This document shows, piece by piece, positions 23,614 through 35,700 of a stretch of DNA of 64,000 nucleotides. Made by a program: the position numbers and the translations under genes. The notes under the pieces are model-generated. The model had not been told where the DNA came from. It saw only the letters and a list, made by a program, of their open reading frames with translations, and ran no database searches. Source of the DNA: Albula goreensis (lineage: Eukaryota; Chordata; Actinopteri; Albuliformes; Albulidae); the NCBI GenBank assembly GCA_022829145.1, contig CM040751.1:124001-188000 (forward strand), given 5' to 3'. How positions within the stretch are numbered: the first letter of the stretch is position 1; the number at the start of each line of letters is the position of its first letter.

Positions 23614-24136
23614 TACTGTCTGATGCTGTGTTTTTGTTTTTCCCTGTCCATGTGCTTTTGTTTTCATTCCCCCTTGTGTCTGCCCCGCCCTCCTTGTTAC
23701 CTTCCCTGTTTGATTACCCATTTGTTTCACCTGCCCTATTGTGCACCTGTGTCTCGTTGGCTCGTTAGTCTGTGCATTTAAACCCTGTCTTGTGTGTGTT
23801 CTGTGCGAGTTCGTCTCAGTGTGTTTAGTACCTGTTGCGCTACAAGCCTTTCTGTTTCTGATCTGCCTGCCTGTTATTACCCTGTCTGTTTTTTGGTTTT
23901 GATTCTTCGCCTTGTGATTTTGTACCTTTGCTGAGCCTGCCTGTTACGAACTCTTTGCCTGTTTTTGACTACCACCCTGGATTGTGTTTCTGTACTTTTG
24001 CCGAGTCTCTCTGGTTTTGACCTCTGCCTGATTCACGACTTTGATTTTGGATTTGTGGACTTTGTTTTTGGCTGCTCAATAAACCCTGGTTTATTACGTA
24101 TCTTCGTCTGCGCTTGGGTCCCTCTGAGTTCTGACA
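23605..24136 (+). repeat. Composite A, 3' LTR (532 bp)
   Basis: Same termini; followed directly by the right TSD GCTAC at 24137-24141. Confidence 0.92.
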
Positions 24137-24141
24137 GCTAC

Positions 24142-24514
24142 ATCATAATAAACTCCTTCCAAACACATTCATGTTGTCTGAAGGTTCATTCTCCTGAATT
24201 TACATTTAAAACTCAAAACCACAAAAACCCAATGAACATGGACTAAATAAACACTGATAAACAAAATTGCTGGCTTTATTCTCAGCCACTTGTTCCTGCT
24301 TCTGCTCTATACACATACACAATATACACATATCTATACACAAAACCATGTCAGTTATTCAAATAAAACTTTTTTAACAATGTTATTTTTGTGGCTCCCA
24401 TGGTGCATGCTGTGCACCCAGAAGGGAAAAGTAGCCCGTAAACAAACAAGAATATTAACCACAAAATTCAGTCATCATAGTTTGGCGGTGGAATCACTGT
24501 GAGCGTGTACGGAC
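24142..24514. other. No gene recognised
   Basis: Between composite A and the next Gypsy remnant. Starts with the short motif also found at 12948; otherwise nothing recognised. Confidence 0.4.
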
Positions 24515-24703
24515 CAGCTCTCTTCCAGGTGGAGTGGAGGGTAGCAGCAGGGCAGACGCAGGAGTACCCTTAGTGGTGTCTCAGGTCAACTGCTGCTGGA
24601 GTTGAGCGGTGAGGTTATTCATGCTCACTGCGAATGTCTCCAGTGTCTTGTTGACTCTAGCTGGGACTGCTGAGGAGAGCACCTTGCTGGTCCAGAACTG
24701 TCA
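24515..24703 (-). pseudogene. Gag amino-terminal remnant of a Gypsy element (element E)
   Basis: On the minus strand a candidate ATG at 24703 is followed by residues LDQQGALL and, after a frame break, a coiled-coil-like stretch ending LTAQLQQQL. These match the layout of the Gag start of composite A (LDQQGVALGRHQSQL...). It sits 17 bases inside the adjoining LTR, the same distance as in composite A. The element is truncated at about 24515. Confidence 0.55.
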
Positions 24704-25300
24704 TATTAGTGAATTTGTACTGTAACGGGTCAGACAGGGACTCAAGTATAGACAGAGATGAAAAATAAATGGGTGTTTATTAAACAGCCAAAAACCAGAA
24801 TTCAAATTCAAAAGCCAGGAAAATATCAAAACCAGAGAGACATGGCAAAGGTACAGAAACACAGTCCAGAATCAGGCAGGTTAAAGTTTTAAAAAAGAAA
24901 TAAATAAAAGCAGAAAACAGGCAAAATCTCAAATTCAAAAATCAAAAGTAACAAAGAATGGGCAGAAGTCAGAAAAGGCAGGCAAACAGAGGAAAAGGGC
25001 TTGTAGCAGCCAATAATGTAATAACTACCCATAACATAATAATTTTTTTGTCCTTAATGTAATAAAAGTCGATAATGTAATAACTTACCATAACGTAATA
25101 TAAAATGTGTAAACCAATAACATAATAACTTTTTGCCCATAATGGAATAAGTTATTACATTATTGACTGGTTATTATATTATTAGCTGGGTTAAAAAATC
25201 ATTAAAAATGTAATAAATGGAGCCAATAATGTAATAATATACTTATATCACTATGTTTAAGTTTTATTTATTATCAAATGTCAGACTTCCATAACATTTA

Positions 25301-26917
25301 CAGTTAAGGTCAAAATTATTAGCTCCCCTTATGAAATCAAATAAAACCTTATCCTTCCATTGACATGGGCCATAACCTTAAGTGTTTATAGTGTGTGTGT
25401 GTCCGCAAGAACAAAGACAACATCTGCATAAGGTCAAATTAACATTTTTATTGGTTTTCTGCGCTGAAACAAGAAAAAAGCAAAAAATGCAATGGTCAAA
25501 ATTATTAGCCCCCATGTGATTTTGTGCTTTCAAAACAAATTAACTGGGTTTGAAACCACACCTGAGCAGTCAATTAGGTTGGAAAACATACCTGAGCAAT
25601 CAATTAGCATTGAACTTCAAGAAGCAGAGTTAGTATCACTTGACCACTTGAATGAAAGGGATACTCCAGGGTCGCTCTATAATCTTCGTAAGAAGCAATA
25701 TCATCATGCCAAAAAGTAAAGAAATCAGTCTGGACCTCAGACAGAAGATAGTGGATCTTCATCTTCAAGGGGATAGGATATACCGCCATTTCCAAGTGTT
25801 TCATGGTTTCTAGAACAGCTGTGCGTTGCATCATTGCAAAGCACAAAGACACAAAGTCTGTTAAAAATAAGGTAGAAAACGCAAGATTTCTAAAACTTTG
25901 CAGCAAAATATAATCAGAGATGTCAACAAGAATCCGCAGACCTCTGCAAAGATGATTGTTGCTGAACTGGCTTCCTTTGGACTTGATGTTTCATGCAAAA
26001 CTGTTGTGAGGGTTCTTCATCGTGGTGGACTTTGTGGTCATTGTGCAAGAAAAACCCCATTGTTGTCACAGTGGCACATTAAAGCCCGACTGAATTTTGA
26101 CAGAGACAATCTGAAGCATAAGGGTGAGTTTTGGAAGTCTGTCCTTTGGTCTGATGAAACCAAACTTGAGCTGTTTGGGCATATGGGTGCTGCTTTTGTT
26201 TGGCGAAGGAAGGGCGAGGCCTTCAACCCTAAGTACGGTGGTGGCAACATAATGCTGTGGGGCTGTTTTGCTGCTTCAGGGACAGGAAACCTTGTTCGGG
26301 TGCATGGGACCATGAAAAAAGAGGATTATGTGGGTATTTTGAAGGCTAACATCAAGACATCTGCAGCCAGTCTAGGGTTAGGTTGTCGCTGGGTATTCAA
26401 ACAAGACAATGACCCGAAGCTTACATCAAAGTTCATCAAAAACTTTCTGAAAAACACCAAAACCAAGGTTCTGGAGTGGCCCTCTGAGAGCCCTGATCTC
26501 AATCCTATCGAGAATCTGTGGTGGGAGCTCAAGGTTCGGGTCCATGCTCGGAGACCAAGCAATTTGCATGATCTTGAACAATTTGCCAAGGAAGAATGGG
26601 CTAAAATCCCTCAGGAGACATGTGCCAACTTAGTTAGAAACTACCAGAAGAGGTTGTTGTCAGTTTTGGATCAGAAAGGCTACACTATTGACTATTAGTT
26701 GTCAGAGGGCTAATAATTTTGACCATTGCATTTTTTGCATTTTTCTTGTTTCAGTTCAGCAAACCAATAAAAATGTTCATTTGACCTTATGCAGATGTTG
26801 TCTTTGTTCTTGTGGAGACACACAAACTATAAACACTTAAGGTTATGGCCCATGTCATTGGAAGGATAAGGTTTTATTTGATTTCATAAGGGGGGCTAAT
26901 AATTTTGACCTTAACTG
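25301..26917 (+). mobile_element. Tc1/mariner transposon with IR/DR ends
   Basis: TIRs of about 210 bp (25301-25513 and 26707-26917) start CAGTTAAGGTCAAAATTATT and are flanked by TA at 25299-25300 and 26918-26919. Each TIR carries two copies of a ggtcaaaattattagc-type direct repeat, outer and inner (about 25308 and 25495, and the mirror sites on the right), the IR/DR arrangement known from fish Tc1 elements. Size 1617 bp, typical for the family. Confidence 0.93.
25706..26698 (+). pseudogene. Tc1-like transposase, amino-terminal frame broken
   Basis: The frame starts at ATG 25706 (MPKSKEISLDLRQKIVDLHL), the first helix of the paired-like DNA-binding domain, then is lost to stops and small deletions at about 25770-25897. 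From 25898 to 26698 one frame of 266 codons holds the end of the DNA-binding region and the whole DD34E catalytic core: LWSDETK, QDNDPKLTS and NPIENLWW. The first Asp of DND and the Glu are 34 residues apart. The intact catalytic half with a defective DNA-binding half means no functional transposase is made from this copy. Confidence 0.9.
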
Positions 26918-26996
26918 TACCCTTAATGTTGCTTCTTTCAAATAGCTGCTCAAAAACCTGACCAATCCTGACCCTTGAATTTTAGTCCTAACTCTG

Positions 26997-27001
<5 letters not shown>

Positions 27002-27070
<69 letters not shown>
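27002..27070. repeat. (CA)n microsatellite, about 34 repeats
   Basis: Uninterrupted ca dinucleotides at the centre of the foldback element. Confidence 0.95.
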
Positions 27071-27073
<3 letters not shown>

Positions 27074-27520
27074 CAGGTTTTTGAGCAGCTATTTGAAAGA
27101 GGCAACAGTAAGGGTAAGTGTCATGGAAGTGTGACATTTTATGGCCAATAAATAAAACAAAGTGATATAAATAAAGTGAAGTCTATTATTACATTATCGG
27201 CTCCAATTATTACATTTTTGATGATTTTTTCTAAACCAGCTAATAATTTAATAACCAGTCAATAATGGAAAAAGTTATTACATTATTGTTTCAAACATTT
27301 TATTACATTATTGATAAGTTATTACATTGTCAACTTTTATTACATTGAGAACAAAAAAATTATTACGTTATTAGCAGTTATTACATTATTGGCTGCTACA
27401 GGGCTTGTAGCACAACAGGAGTAACTCACTGAGACAAACTCGCAACAAACATGGAAACAAACAGGGATTAAATACACAGAACTAACAAGACAGAACAAGT
27501 GGGCAGGTGAAACAGGGGTG

Positions 27521-27756
27521 GTATAATGTGGGTTTCCCAAACACATTCGTAACTAAAGTGTCTCTTTAGTTCGCTCTTAACTAACGAGAGATCCAGACCA
27601 CTTGTTCACAGCAAAGAACCTCTTTAAGATCCCACTCGCAGTCATCCACTTGTGCAGCGCACACAATATGCATGTGCTTTCAATGCACACTTACAATCAC
27701 AGCCCACAAAAGAGGAAGTTGAGTGACAATATAGAAAAAGAACAAATAGAAATATT

Positions 27757-27758
<2 letters not shown>
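27521..27758. repeat. Hairpin-bearing repeat fragment
   Basis: gggtttcccaaacac followed by short inverted arms around ctaaagtg..ctttag and cttaacta. It resembles ends of fish non-autonomous DNA transposons, but a partner end is not seen. Confidence 0.3.

Positions 27759-27810
<52 letters not shown>
27759..27810. repeat. (TA)n microsatellite, 26 repeats
   Basis: Uninterrupted ta dinucleotides. Confidence 0.95.
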
Positions 27811-27815
<5 letters not shown>

Positions 27816-30091
27816 TCCCATGTATATATACACCCATGAAATAACCACTGTAAGCACAGTGTTTGTATTTTCACAATGAAAATGTGAAATGTGAATGTAG
27901 ACCTACCTCAGGTTTTTGGGTACAACTGGACCCATGAAGGCCAGTTTAGACCACACTATCGCCATGTCCTCAATGATTTACTTGCCACAAACAATGGCAT
28001 GCGGTGGGAGACAGGAGTTCATTAGGAATTCTGTATGCGTAAAACTGACAGCTTGCATTACTAACAAAAGCAGACTCTGAGAGCGAGACACTTGTAGTCA
28101 ATTCACTCTGCATCACCAGTAGTGATGCAGTGACAAATGTTGGAGCAAGACAAGGTGAACATCTGTATGACTTTTTCAACATGGAGAACACTGAGGGAGC
28201 TAAAGGAATCTGGCTATATTTCCTCTAAACAGGTAACATTAATTCCTTTATCTTGTCTTATCTGTCAGCAAACTAGTCAATATACTTATTGTCTGCAACT
28301 ACTGATTGTGAATTGGTTTTGTTTTATACCTAAGATAGACTGATGGATAATATATATTGTTTACATAAAAAACAGCAGATATCCAATCAACTAACCTCCT
28401 CCATCTTTTAGTTTAAGTATGAGAGTGGTTGAGGCTATTATCTTAATCCCAAGCTAGCTGTATCTGATCTTAAAGTTATTTTAGTTACAATGTTACAAAA
28501 AATCTGGCTTTCCTACAACACTGATGTGAGCTCTCCTTCTCTGAACACAAGACACAAGAAATTAAATTGATAAAATCATAACTGAATTTACTACTCAGAA
28601 ACAGACATGAAAGACTTTCCATCAATTGAGACAAACTTATTTTATTGGTAACCAGGTCACTTACTAGCCCTTAAACTTCAAGATCTTTCAGTTACCTTTG
28701 TTGTCACCCACACAATGGTGTCACCGTTCTAGACTGCAAACAATCACGGGGTTGTTTTGGACAATGAGCTGTCTCTTTAAAAAATATATCTGTACATTAA
28801 TACATTATATTTGCAAAATCCATCCGTTCCTCTCCACATGTGCTATGCAGGTGATTGTGCTGTCCCAACTGGACTCTCCTCACTGGTCACCCTAAAAATG
28901 CCATCAAGCCTCTTAAACTCATAACTAGCTGGAATACACACTATTGTTAACCAGGATTAGCCTCCTTGGTTAACAATAAAACATTATTCATAGAGTAATT
29001 AACACCAGCTGACATAGAGTAAATGGTTACCAATTTCATTTTGTGATAGAATTGCTGTTCTTTGCAAATTAGTGTTACATCTGTTATATCCATTGATGTT
29101 TTTAATCTGTCAACAATTGTAATCTTCATTCTTCATTCCAAACATAGCTAATTGTGCTACCTTAAAAGGATCTGCAAAAATTTTGCAGTTTACATACTCA
29201 TGAAACATCAGTTTTCAAACAGTTATCACCTGGCAAAATAGATTTAGCCAGTTGTGTTCTTCTCAAGAACACCCTTTGATGGGAGTCGTAGGTTTTGGTT
29301 TGGGTGGGTTTGGGCTGACTGGACTTCAGCACTTACACTTAGCTAAGAAGTAATAACAGAGATGTTCCAGAAGGTAGCAGCTTGCTAGCTAAAATCATTT
29401 AGTTTTATAGAGCAAGCTCTGTTAAAAGTTATTTAACAAGACACTGCATCATTGTGATGCTTTGTATTTTCCTGCAAACACATCTCTTACTTCTGCTACG
29501 TGTAAACCCTTTAGCTGTGATAATGCTGACAATATAGCCTACCACAGCATCTAGCACATTGGTACTTTTACAAAATATTTTTTTCTTATCAAAGTTTTGT
29601 TATATTGAACAAAGTAATTTATACTGTGAATGCTAGCCATAATATCTTTGTATTGAGTTGCAGGGATTATTTAAACCTCACATGTGGCACCAGTTATGTA
29701 GGAACTTATTCTATTCCTCACACTTGGTAGCAATTATATATAGAACAGTTAATATGATCTATATCCTCAAAACAGGCCCCAGATGATATGAGGATAATGT
29801 GCCAGATTCAAACATGGAGACACAAAATAAAATTCTAAATAAACATAAGTGTACCGAGGTTTACCCCTAGTAGACTCACATGTAAATCAGTCTCATTTTT
29901 AATAATTATGAACTTTAATTATTGACACTCTAATCTACTAATTCATAACGGTTGAAGGCATTACGTTCAGATTGATTTGACATCGGCTTATGTTCTTACG
30001 ACACAACGTTTAATAAAATATATTTTTTAAACAACAGTGAAAATCCTAACTAGACAGTTTATATCGATCTAAGGAAAGAGTATGTGCGTTT

Positions 30092-30134
<43 letters not shown>

Positions 30135-31590
30135 CATGCATGCATGCGTACGTGCATATATTGAGAACAATGGGTGCGTTCCTGTCTGTATGTACACGTG
30201 TCGGTAACATGCACGGCGCTTAGTAATGATCCAAATTCCACAGCTAGTGTGGCGGATTTGGAGGAAAAAGTATAAATTGTGTTAGTCGTTATGGTGACCG
30301 CATGCAGAGGTCTCGGTTAAGAAAGTTAAATTATAAATTCCTGTTTGTGGAAAATATAATAATTGATAGCCAGTATAAAGCTAATTAGCTGTAGCTAGCT
30401 AGCCAATACAGTTCTTAATGCAGACTATACATGGTTATACATAATACAGATATTGCAGTTATATTACAGTGTAATTAAATAGAGCGTGAAACTTCCAATG
30501 CAAGTGCCTGGTGTGTCCGTCTTATGTGTAGTTGGTATCTGGGGATAGCAAATACCGCAGTTCATTTGTCCAAGGGGTTTGTCCTTTCGTCCGTCCGTTG
30601 TTGGAGAAGGAATCCCACTCCAACACTAAACTGGCATGTAGTCTGAGTTTGCACGTCTGGATTGGATGATTTAGTTCGCTGTTGATGGATGTTTCAGATG
30701 CTGTGAAGCAAGCTAAAACAGTGGTTCAGTGTTACCACACAGGGTGGCTGTGGATCTGTCGCGTGAAGTAGACCAGTAATGCACTGAGCAGTGCAGGATG
30801 GTAGACGAAGCGCTTGCCTCCGAGACGAAGCGCAGGACTGGAGCAAAAGTTTCTTGCTTGCGTTCTGTTCACCAGGGGCGGACAAGCAAGAAGAAGCAGA
30901 AGAGGAGAAGCAACAGAGAGTCTGTCCTTTTATTGCTTAGATTTTATTGCCTTTTGCGTGTTTCCGGCGCAACAGTATTGGTGTACCATAGGGCACATGG
31001 GCTGTCTTAAGCAGTTAGACTGTTCAAAACATGTGTTCACTGGTGTCAGGATGAGCATGCGCACATTGGTAGAGCTAGGGACTGTACAGAGTACATCTTG
31101 TATTTAAAACATTTTTTAATTGAGAAAATCCCTTAGATTTCATTCTCCCACTACAGAACAGTAGACTAGCTGAAGTGGTTACTGTATGTGCCACAGAGAG
31201 CCTCTCAGGTAATGTCATTGAGGACAAGGCCAAAAATATGCCAAATTAATGTTACTGAACAGTTAACATTGCAAAAATTTGTAGGGAATCATTTAACACA
31301 GGGGACGTGTTCCACAATATAGATTTAATGGAAGTGTTCAGTTGTGAAAAAGGTTTCCTAAACGGCACCCCATACTCCTCTGTGCACATTGTAACACAGA
31401 TGGAACTGATTATAAGTCTAAGACTGACATAAGACTGAGTAGCATCACTTACAAATAAAACAATTCAAAGATTATACTCTAACAATGTTATACAGTTACA
31501 ATCAGAGTCAAAATATTCATTTACTTTATCAGTATGGCATAATTCATTCGTATGGCTATAGAGGTAACTGTAGTGTACTTGTTATTCCAC
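27811..31590. other. No gene recognised; probable intron or intergenic DNA
   Basis: About 3.8 kb of AT-rich sequence. A short hairpin attgttaacca..ggttaacaat lies at about 28943-28976. Frames near 30798-31107 show no domain. Nothing else is supported. Confidence 0.45.
30096..30127. repeat. (GT)n microsatellite
   Basis: About 15 gt dinucleotides, followed by gcatgcatgcatgcg alternating purine/pyrimidine sequence. Confidence 0.9.
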
Positions 31591-31592
31591 AG

Positions 31593-32412
31593 GACCGGAG
31601 AAGCTTAAAGAACTGAGGATTGTGCTGGTGGGAAAGACAGGAGTGGGAAAGAGTGCTGTAGGAAATACCATCCTGGGGAAAAAGGAGTTTATATCTGAAA
31701 TTGCCCCTTCCTCTGTGACATCACAATGTAAAAAGGCCAGAGGGGAGGTGAATGGGAGAGACGTGTACGTGATTGACACTCCAGGCCTGTATGACACAGT
31801 GCTCAGTAATGATGACATCACAAAGGAGATTGGGGAGTGTATCTCTATGTCCTCTCCAGGTCCCCATGTGTTCCTGGTGATTATCCAGCTGGGTAGATTC
31901 ACACAGGAGGAGCAGGACACAGTGAAGATCATTAAGGAGATCTTTGGTGCTGCATCAGCTAAGTACACAATGGTGCTTTTCACTCATGGAGACAAACTGA
32001 GGACAAGAACAATTGAAGAATTTCTGAGTGGCAGTGAGGAACTTTTAGAGTTCACTGATCAGTGCCGTGGTGGATACCATGTCTTTAACAATGAGGACAC
32101 TAAGAATAGAACTCAGGTCACTGAGCTTTGGAGAAGATTGATACGCTGGTGGCCAAGAATGGAAGACGAAACTATACCAATGAGATGTACAAGAAGGTTG
32201 AAGAGAATAAGGTCAGGATTCAGAGAAAAAATGAAGAGCAGAAAGAGGATGAGCAGAAGAAAGATCCTAACAGAGATGTTCAGGATTTGGTTAGATATTT
32301 TGAACAATTTAAAATGGTGATGCAGGAAGAACAGGAGGAAATAGCAATGAAAGCAGCTGAAGAAGCAGTAAAACGCCTGGAAAAAAGCTCAAAGAAGTGT
32401 ACCATACAGTGA
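31593..32412 (+). pseudogene. GIMAP-family GTPase exon with a one-base frameshift and a C-terminal CTIQ
   Basis: An acceptor (ttattccacag) precedes 31593. The exon encodes an AIG1/GIMAP GTPase: P-loop GKTGVGKS (about 31631), DTPG switch II near 31778, the GIMAP-specific [16 protein letters not shown] block near 31858, and THGD (G4 position) near 31984. At about 32127 the frame shifts by one: a run of three T where the sister exon at 56972 suggests one more base, after which the frame 32128-32412 continues with a Lys/Glu-rich coiled-coil tail and ends CTIQ at 32398-32409, stop TGA. CTIQ fits a CaaX prenylation box and follows a SSKK basic stretch. The break may be a consensus error in a homopolymer rather than a true defect. 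GIMAPs are membrane-associated GTPases of lymphocyte survival and immune response. Upstream exon(s) must exist; 9000-9117 is one candidate. Confidence 0.85.
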
Positions 32413-35400
32413 AAAGAGACACAGATCTACATAAAGAAGAAAATTTTCTCCTTTCATTCCAAACTTTCCTAAACTCTTTAACATACATTTGATTCATGGA
32501 TCATACATCAATTAGATCCATGATACCATTTATCTACGGTAAAACTATGAGCAACAAATTTCTGCTTCACAGAAATGTAATTTAAATATATCTATACTTC
32601 TAATTCTTTTATTTCCCAATTAAGGTGCATTTTCACACAGTGGAGATACATTTTAGAAATAATTCTGCATTTACATTTTACTGAAAGGTGTAATTACATA
32701 GTAATTGTTGTAGTTACGTAGTATTGTCATGATTGTTCTACTGCAGTCAAGGCTTATGACTGCAGAATCTGACCTTGTACTTTCTGAGTCCATTTAAACT
32801 AATCAAAAAAATTCTAATACAATACTTAATCAAAACAATTTCTGATACAATAATGCTTAAATTATGTTCTAAATCGCTAAATAAGAGTTAAAACTAAATG
32901 TCTTGTTTATACAGTGATTCAAATGTTACATTTTGTAAAATAATAAACAGACTGTATTCATCCTATTGCTTTGTATTCTATAATTAACCAAAATCCTTAC
33001 TTTAATATCTACACACTTTTTTCATCTCATCCTCTCAAAATCTAAGCATGAACCACAAACCAATTTTGAACTTGGGGAAAAACTCCACATATATTTGGTG
33101 AAATAAAACATCAGATTACTTTTTCTCAAGATCAAATTTTTGTGTAAAAATTACACATGCATGTATCACATGAATAAACTTTACCAAGGACATTTATAGA
33201 GTAATTCATGTAAATTCATACAATAACTGTAATGTTCTATGTTAATGCAAATTTAGTGAAATGTAAAAAAATGAAATGTTAAATATGAATGCAAATGCAA
33301 AATGTAAATGTAAATGCAAAATCTAAATTGTAAATATACTGCAGCGGCAGTTATAATTGTTCCTCAGTAATGTTAGCCACATGAACATGCTCAACATTTC
33401 ACCAATGTGAAGTCAATGGAGGCCATTTTTTAAACGCATAGTTTAAAAAGTATGAATCGTATAGCTTAGAAAAATACAAGCAACCTCACCAGTATATTCA
33501 CACCAAGTCTATGTCTAGCTTAAACACTGTTGGAGGAGATGCATCCTGGAGAACAAGGACTAATAATAATAAGAAGAAGAAGAAGTAGAGATTCTACAGA
33601 AGAACCGTAGTTTGCGCCTTCGGCAAGCAAACTATTTAATTTTATTAATCAGGATTACACAAATGAAGCACCACCTGTTTTAATGTTGAATCCAATAGTG
33701 ATTTTATATAACACTTTGAACTGTTATAATATCACTGGAAAAATAAATGAAACAACATGAAAACAACCTTTACAGTCGTGTTTTTCCATTTACGTACACA
33801 ATACAAACAGTTTAGAGCACTCGTGAAATCCTTTGGAGTGAAATACTTTGGATCCTACGATCAAACTGATATACGAAAACCTTTGATAAATCCCACATTT
33901 TTGGCGTAAATGCATTTACAAACGATTTACGATCAAATTCGTTCAGCTCACATTTGATAAATGAGGCCCAATGTCTGTAAGGGGTGAGTTCTACAATTAT
34001 TGTAGCTAGCGACAGCAAACTTGTCTAATGGAGAATATGAACTGTGTGTGTTTTAGCATTGTTTTGGTTGTTTCTGCTAGTTCCACCTGTTCAGTAATGG
34101 ATCGTTAACGTTGTGCTGTGGGTGAAGTGCAGTTACTTTCAGTATTGATATCTTATATTAATAAAATAGAGGGGAAAATACTGTTGTTCTGTCACCAAAG
34201 GGAGGGTTTAGTGAGTGAGGTGCGTTTAAGTGAGGTGCGTTCCCATGGAGACGGGTAAGGTGGGACTACCGTTGGATTTAGTTTGACAAGTGATTTACCT
34301 TTTTTTTCAGTTTCCCCTCTCCTATTTCTTTTGATACTCTGCAACACTACAACATTTCATAATTTCACATTTAGACATAATTCAAAAACCTACTTTTGTA
34401 CAAAGCAAACAAGAAGACAGAGTTCATTCTATGTATCCTTCAAGATATTTTAACCTTAAAAACAGGGGTCTGAAATTAATACCAGCCAAAGGCTAGATAT
34501 AAATACTGGTATAATTCCCCTCTCATGTGAAAACATTCAAAATGTGACATGAATACATCGACTGGCTAGTGATTTGTTTACTTTATTTTCTAAATTTTCA
34601 CTTTAGAAATCACAGTCAAAACAGCAGCATGCGATGTATAATGATGAGGTGTACATGACTGGAATAAAGGTGGTATGTAGTAATAAATTATATCAATTGC
34701 TCACTTTCAAGGTCAGGCTAAGGAAATTGATTTACACAAACATGTGCAGATCAGGAGGCCAGATTTGCAGGAATTTAAAAGACTTACACTTATTATTTTT
34801 CAAAATTACAACCACAATCACAGCTGGCTATCATTGCATTAAACAAGTGAAAATGAGTACATTAGTTAGCTAAGATACAGCACCTGGGATGGGTTGTGTG
34901 TAGGTTTTACGATGCCAGATACCACAGACAAACTTTATATTAGCTGATGTTTGCTTTGCTAGTTCTGTGAATGAAGACTGTGGTCACAGTTATCTAACTA
35001 TTTAAGGTCACAGTCAAATAGATTATTTGGTAATCATATAAATGTGACATCTTTGGTTTTAGAACTCACTGGCTCCAGCTATGTGAACTATGCTAGCTAC
35101 CTAATACAAACGAGAAGGCTAATTTAGTCTTCACTTAATAATCCACAAATTGACAGGTTTGATCGCTGTCTTTTTGTGCCTGTAGCAGTAAACATCAATA
35201 TCACACCCAAAGTCACTGAAACCCTTTAGAAGAGAGGGTAACTCAGCTGTGCAGATTTTTCAGATGAACCTGTTCTATTTAGTCAGTGATTAGCGACTCC
35301 TCTTGATGTGCCTGTGTTTAAATCCTTGTGAGAGCAGGAGCTATTGGACCAGTCTCTTATCTTTCCAGAAGAGGGGCATGGATGGATTACCAAACAGGCC

Positions 35401-35426
35401 TACCAAGGTCATTCTGACACTAGGGC
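32413..35426. other. No gene recognised
   Basis: Likely 3'UTR of the GIMAP gene followed by AT-rich DNA. A nested hairpin agtttgc-gcc-ttc-ggc-aa-gcaaact is at about 33609-33633 within a decayed repeat; a tttgataaatgaggccc tail near 33955 resembles fish DNA-transposon ends. Runs of aatgtaaatgcaaa occur at 33250-33340. Confidence 0.45.
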
Positions 35427-35700
35427 TGTGTTCCAATCAGAAAAAATGCTTGCTTCTTCGTGCTCACTTCCCTCCAATCAAGGAGGGAATCCCCAAAAAG
35501 TCCCGTATGCAAGATGGCTGCCACCGTGAGGGCGATTCCAATCCAGATTTGTTGAGGGAAGGGCGAATTTTCATTTGCTCAAGCCCTCTAACGGTTTCAC
35601 TCCCTCCAACGAAGCCAACAAAAATCATCCTCCAAGCATTGATATTGCCCAGAATGCACGCCGATGCTTGCTCACTTGCCCACGTGTTAAACTTTATTTG
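35427..35700. repeat. Half-element related to the TIR transposon at 11151
   Basis: Starts ggctgtgttccaat, as does the left end at 11154, then diverges. No matching right end is found within the next kilobase. Confidence 0.3.

Larger units (their letters stand above)
13978..24136 (+). mobile_element. Composite A: tandem chromodomain Ty3/Gypsy array, LTR-int-LTR-int-LTR
   Basis: Three near-identical LTRs (13978-14512, 18783-19318, 23605-24136) enclose two internal regions of about 4.27 and 4.29 kb. The whole array is flanked by a single 5-bp TSD, GCTAC, at 13973-13977 and 24137-24141; the middle LTR has internal sequence on both sides and no TSD. This is the product expected from unequal recombination between LTRs of sister copies, or from an assembly expansion. 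Domain content (Gag with zinc knuckle, protease, RT, RNase H, integrase, C-terminal chromodomain) places it in the chromovirus branch, similar in layout to sushi-ichi-like elements of fish. Confidence 0.9.
25002..27400. mobile_element. Foldback element: palindrome of about 780 bp, with Tc1 insertion
   Basis: Ends TGTAGCAGCCAATAATG and its inverse GGCTGCTACA, flanked by GGGCT at 24997-25001 and 27401-27405. Left arm (25002-25300 plus 26918-26964) and right arm (27071-27400) are reverse complements along almost their whole length, each about 330-345 bp, around a core holding a (CA)n run. Arms are built of repeats like taataatgtaataact. No ORF of its own. A Tc1 element sits in the left arm at a TA. 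Confidence 0.8.
24721..27520 (-). mobile_element. 5' LTR of Gypsy element E, split by a foldback element
   Basis: Starts tgtaacgggtcagacag and resembles the minus-strand LTRs of composite B in order and wording (ggaaaagg-cttgtag-caca..., then gcaggtgaaacag), but is much diverged. The LTR runs 24721-25001, is interrupted by the foldback element, resumes at 27406 and fades at about 27520, where a hairpin-bearing repeat (gggtttcccaaacac...) starts. The outer end is lost. Confidence 0.6.

Noticed and set aside
26855-27067. Poly-(Val-Cys) minus-strand frame
   Set aside because: Translation of the (CA)n microsatellite.
27602-27857. Frames across the (TA)n run
   Set aside because: Ile-Tyr tracts from the microsatellite only.
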